Of a stretch of 64,000 nucleotides of DNA, positions 61,301-64,000 are shown piece after piece. A program made the translations under genes and the position numbers. Positions within the stretch are counted from its first letter, which is position 1; the number at the start of each line of letters is the position of its first letter. The notes beneath the pieces are model-generated. The model saw nothing but the letters and a program-made list of their open reading frames with translations, was not told where the DNA came from and searched no databases. Origin of the DNA: Hofstenia miamia. Its lineage: Eukaryota > Xenacoelomorpha > Acoela. The DNA lies in the NCBI GenBank assembly GCA_004352715.1, contig SCFE01000016.1:1100041-1164040 (forward strand), written 5' to 3'.

Positions 61301-63511
61301 AGATTTTATAGATTTGTAAAAATGATTAAATTTTCAGATGTATATTTTTTGCTCAAGAAATAATATTGCAAATGCCGCTAGGTTTCGTACAGGATGGGAC
61401 AAAAAATGATAATAAAGATTGATATGTATAATGTTATTAACCTTTTAGCCGCCAATGTTCTCTAATTGTTTTCGACTTCTGAATATGACTTGATTTTATC
61501 ATCAATTTATATTACACAATTTGATATTTACAAAAAATAAGCAATTATAACTTTTTATAATTATTATTGCATCTTTTAAATTGTTTTTTAAATCTAACAT
61601 CTAATTCCAAATTTCTGCATTAGTATTAAATATCATGGGAATAATAACGAACTTTGGCGGCATTAGATGTATAAAAATAATTTTTTTATCATAAAGACAC
61701 ATTATGTATATTATTTTCATTTATTTATAATGTTGCCAACAATGTTTTATGGAAATATTATTTAACATTCACACTATTTTCCTCTTGCTATAATCCAAAC
61801 AGAACTGAACAGTGCCTTTCTATTGAAGACAATCTTTTAAGGAAGCATCCTAGAGAGACCTTTGATTTTAATTTTAAAAAGTTATTTTCTTAGCAAAGTA
61901 TGACGATAGTATTTTTAGTGTTACAAATTGCTTTAGTTTTGAACCAAAATCAAACATAAAACGAGTGGGTATTTAAATGCAACAATTTAATCTTATATAA
62001 GCTTATTGTGGTAAAAAAAGGTGTAGTTGATCTCTTCGAATTTATCAATTTAAAATTCAGGTCAAAACTTTGTAAGCAATGTGATGGTAGGTCCAGTTAC
62101 TACCTGGGTTTCACTGTTCATTGTAGTCAATGATGAATGAATTTCCGACTTTATAAAAAAACTTCTGAATTGAATGACTTAACTGTTCAACAATACTTCA
62201 ACTTTGTGCTTGGGAAGCATAAATTTTTAAAAAAATATATCTTATCTTTGTATTTAAATAATAAATTATAAATTTGTTGCTGCAATTCTAAAATTATTCA
62301 TTATTTGAAGAATGCAATAATGTTGTTGCTAAAACCTTCAACGTTCCCTCTTTGTTCCGATACAACTAAAATTTATAGGAAATTAAAAATTTCATTTTTT
62401 CAATATTAAATATTACTAGAGTACGTGTTTACAATATTCCAACTGTAAAAACCTTGAAAACATAAACATAAATATGGGTGGCAGCTAAAAGGTTAAGGAA
62501 AGTATTTTTAAGAAATAAAACAATAACAGAAAGTCGAAGCATGGAAGAGTTCGATTCAGTTGATTCTGAAAAGTTCTAAAGGCAATTTGATTTGTCATAG
62601 CTGTTATGGCAAAATTCGATTCGAATGCTGATACAGTGAGCGCTTCCTGTAACTACAAATATTTATTGGTGGCTTATGACACAGGCTGTGACTTTCAAAA
62701 TTGACTAATCGCTTTTGCACATTGAATCAAGATTTTACAAGTAAGGAGCCATTTTTAGATTAAATGACCTATAGAACATGGGCTTTTCACTAATGCAATC
62801 AGTCTTGTGCGTATTATAAGCCAGATTGGAGCCTTCCTGAAGAGCCAAAGGTACCCCGACCAAATACTGTAAAGCATCTTTTTCCCGGAAAATGAGTTTA
62901 TCTCTGGTACAAATTCCATTTCAAGCTTGGTTTATGACCATTTTCAATAACACCGTGAAAAAAGTATTTTTTTTCTATGCTGAGCACCACCCTAACTCTC
63001 CACGGCAAGCGTTTGTTGTCATTGGAGAGCAGTTGAGAGTTGTTAAGGTTTGAGATTGAATTGTACTTTCGACATTTGCTGTACACAACTATCGATAATT
63101 CTGGTTTTCCGTACCATTCTTGATGACATTGCAGTTATTGGGAATGTTGACAATGCATTTTTCCCATTCTTCTACCCCGACTATCAGGCCAAGTTGCTTG
63201 AATCATCTCACTGGTAGCCAAAAAAGACCAGGGTCACATTAACATTTCTCAATACAAAACATCTCTACTATTGCACTGTGTTTGTTTGACATTCTAAAGG
63301 TACTCTGTTATTCGAATCTCGGTTATTTGAACGCTTGTTCAACCGAACACGCATATTGAAGTAGACTACTTTTCTCGACCAACTAAATCACAGCTTTCTA
63401 AACTACATCTTGTCTCTCCCCAAACGGATTTCACATTGTTAAACCACAAAACATTATATATGTCATCAAATACTACAGAGTCTAAACGCAGAGTGTGATT
63501 CGTGATAAATG

Positions 63512-63570
<59 letters not shown>

Positions 63571-63959
63571 ACATGCTATGCATGCTATAATGTTAAAATG
63601 TTTATATCTGTTAAATTATGTAGTGTGTATTACTGAGTTGTTCCTATTAGGTTGCAATTTGGTCCACCAGTGTTGTGGGTGGATTTTGTCTTACAATGGG
63701 TGTTCAGATCATAAGAAGATTATCTTCTGATTTACCCGTTCTCTCACTTAGCCTTTTTGTGGTTTGGGCATGTCTATCACTCGCCGGAGGTCTACTTCAA
63801 CGTACCTTAGTTGCCTTCTGCGATACATCTGATGCCAAAGATGATGACTGCTGCTTCAACTGTTATCTCACTCTCACTTCATTGACTTTGCCCTCATGGT
63901 TCATTATTCGTTCAGAGTCATCATCCAGCAACAATTGCAAGATCGTCTCCTCTGTTTAA
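52363..63959 (+). CDS. TM7SF3-like / DUF4203-type multi-pass membrane protein, three visible exons
   Basis: Exons 52363-52564, 58978-59230 and 63651-63959 join in phase. CTCAAGACATG|GTGAGT joins TTATTTAG|GATTGG to give KTWIGLPIAI, and ACTAAG|GTTTGT joins CCTATTAG|GTTGCA to give TKVAIWS. Exon A encodes VVVKVLVGIMCVVLFFIGAF followed by GYRFNRFSGA, a helix then a Gly-Tyr-Arg loop typical of DUF4203 proteins. Exon B has two or three helices (PIAILLAAFLGVCC, SASFLVLFTLALKY, AVFSLLVFLLFVLCGVYGA). Exon C has STSVVGGFCLTMGV and VVWACLSLAGGLLQ, the latter close to the last helix of TM7SF3. The predicted tail is short and Cys/Ser-rich. At least six helices are visible. TM7SF3 relatives have a large extracellular N-terminal domain, which is not seen here. 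Introns of 6.4 and 4.4 kb carry transposons. The last exon may end differently, because the frame runs to within 41 bp of the window end. Confidence 0.65.
52565..53229. other. Proximal intron of the TM7SF3-like gene
   Basis: AT-rich, begins with the consensus donor GTGAGT. Nothing else recognised. Confidence 0.5.
53230..54340 (+). mobile_element. Second, older R2-like LINE fragment (RLE domain), split by a MITE
   Basis: On the + strand, interrupted frames give VYDKVIHWSLGRQHGLEARDKS, then LPDIIVLDERKEW, VIDIAVPKVMN, KDKIDKYTQLAEK and KKVEIIPVVVKTLGAVNKNHA. This is collinear with the endonuclease end of the copy at 48.2-49.7 kb, on the opposite strand. After the 612-bp insertion the piece TTALVEL resumes the same protein (cf. 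KAALLGT). Many stops and frameshifts; it is older than the 48-kb copy. It lies inside the first intron of the TM7SF3-like gene. Confidence 0.75.
53667..54278. mobile_element. 612-bp MITE with GTAC target duplication
   Basis: GTAC occurs at 53663-53666 and 54279-54282. The left end TCTTAGATTTCTAATAAA pairs with the right end's reverse complement TCTTAGGTTCCTAATAAA, an 18-bp terminal inverted repeat with two mismatches. Subterminal words GTTTATTAATTTT and C-runs occur at both ends. No coding capacity. The host R2-like frame resumes after the right GTAC, which independently fixes the borders. Confidence 0.8.
54341..56690. other. Intronic AT-rich DNA
   Basis: No domain, RNA gene or repeat boundary recognised; the longest frame (112 codons, 56081-56419) is low-complexity Phe/Ser/Thr-rich and not called. 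Confidence 0.5.
56700..58110 (+). mobile_element. Decayed non-LTR retrotransposon (EN and RT pieces)
   Basis: Pieces in order on the + strand are TILETWLNNDINPNLFNPD (about 56710-56765, the TWL motif of AP-endonucleases), LGDFNISDHALCV (about 57033-57070; GDFN is catalytic, but much internal sequence is lost before SDHA), TPLYKNGGGG and FSKNYRLISLTHRFSKFEKL (about 57800-57900), QYGSRAKHSTSDAI (about 57950) and LAFLDLSKAFNSIN (about 58050-58090, first RT Asp). The RT palm end and YADD are missing. Frameshifts, stops, a G9 run at 57822-57830 and a palindromic insertion at 57570 show it is dead. It lies in the TM7SF3-like intron in gene orientation. It resembles the 32.6-kb LINE in its motif wording but is not the same copy. 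Confidence 0.75.
57570..57614. repeat. Palindromic mini-insertion with 7-bp direct repeat
   Basis: GCCAGAC at 57570-57576 and 57608-57614 brackets the inverted repeat CCATGGCCGTCTTTA (57576-57590) and TAAAGACGGCCATGG (57594-57608), 15 perfect base pairs with a 3-nt loop. Confidence 0.85.
58111..58977. other. Intronic DNA with an unassigned open frame
   Basis: A 99-codon + strand frame at 58391-58690 is basic and rich in K/H/R/N/Y. It begins with text like NTDYQVQFHAAS and includes LRSHKFIWNDFETEIRVE. It may be a displaced LINE C-terminal piece, but I cannot show homology. The region ends at the acceptor before 58978. Confidence 0.35.
59231..63650. other. Second intron of the TM7SF3-like gene
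   Basis: AT-rich. A pogo/Tigger-like terminal phrase lies at about 63298-63345 (TATTCGAATCTCGG, TTATTTGAACGC) without a partner. A TA-then-GA microsatellite is at 63514-63570. No exon recognised inside. Confidence 0.45.
63514..63570. repeat. Compound (TA)n(GA)n microsatellite
   Basis: About 45 bp of TA repeats followed directly by GA repeats (63559-63570), about 80 bp upstream of the last visible exon of the TM7SF3-like gene. Confidence 0.95.
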
Positions 63960-64000
63960 ACTCACTCTGTCCTTTGTAAAAAAAAAGTTTTGCATAATAG

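Overview
The window is nuclear DNA from an AT-rich invertebrate animal. Genes are split by introns with GT/AG borders, intergenic and intronic DNA is long, and DNA transposons and non-LTR retrotransposons are abundant. I cannot fix the phylum. There is no bacterial-style gene organisation, and assembly gaps are present (1000 N at 49718-50717, 21 N at 45129-45149, isolated N at 39650, 44997 and 48679).

Three cellular genes can be supported. (1) A VPS72/YL1 orthologue on the + strand, five visible exons from 18915 to 31200. The acidic N-terminal part sits at about 19 kb and the YL1 C-terminal domain at about 31 kb, separated by a 10.7-kb intron full of transposons. The exon phases join cleanly. 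The first exon(s) were not found. (2) An intronless, 319-residue, seven-helix receptor-like gene on the - strand at 37529-38488. (3) A multi-pass membrane gene on the + strand, exons at 52363-52564, 58978-59230 and 63651-63959. It resembles TM7SF3 / the DUF4203-type family; its 5' part is not identified.

Most of the rest is transposon-derived. 0-16 kb: AT-rich DNA with an 8-bp-TSD hAT MITE (9609-9967), a mariner-like transposase relic (about 12490-12810, -), a short Helitron-like element (about 13750-14371) and a TTAA-flanked MITE (15018-15898). 19.3-30 kb, inside the VPS72 intron: a decayed pyrimidine-rich LINE, a foldback element and a 1.15-kb hAT-type element with perfect 8-bp TSDs. 32.6-36.1 kb: a nearly full-length but dead LINE with a 2A-like motif near its N-terminus. 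39.9-47.3 kb: a nested cluster. A P-element-type transposase is split by a 1.6-kb TIR element, a piggyBac transposase on the opposite strand is split by a 2.0-kb hAT element, and a THAP-domain fragment lies beyond. 48.2-49.7 kb: an R2-like LINE with a restriction-like endonuclease domain and a deleted RT catalytic loop. 53.2-54.3 kb: a second, older piece of the same family, itself split by a 612-bp MITE. 56.7-58.1 kb: another dead LINE.

No complete new gene system is evident. The most unusual signal is a recurrent small architecture: a short perfect inverted repeat bracketed by a 7-10 bp direct repeat, seen at three unrelated sites (460-502, 34532-34584, 57570-57614). Two of these lie inside dead LINE copies. 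They look like either very small palindromic insertions or fold-back template-switch mutations.
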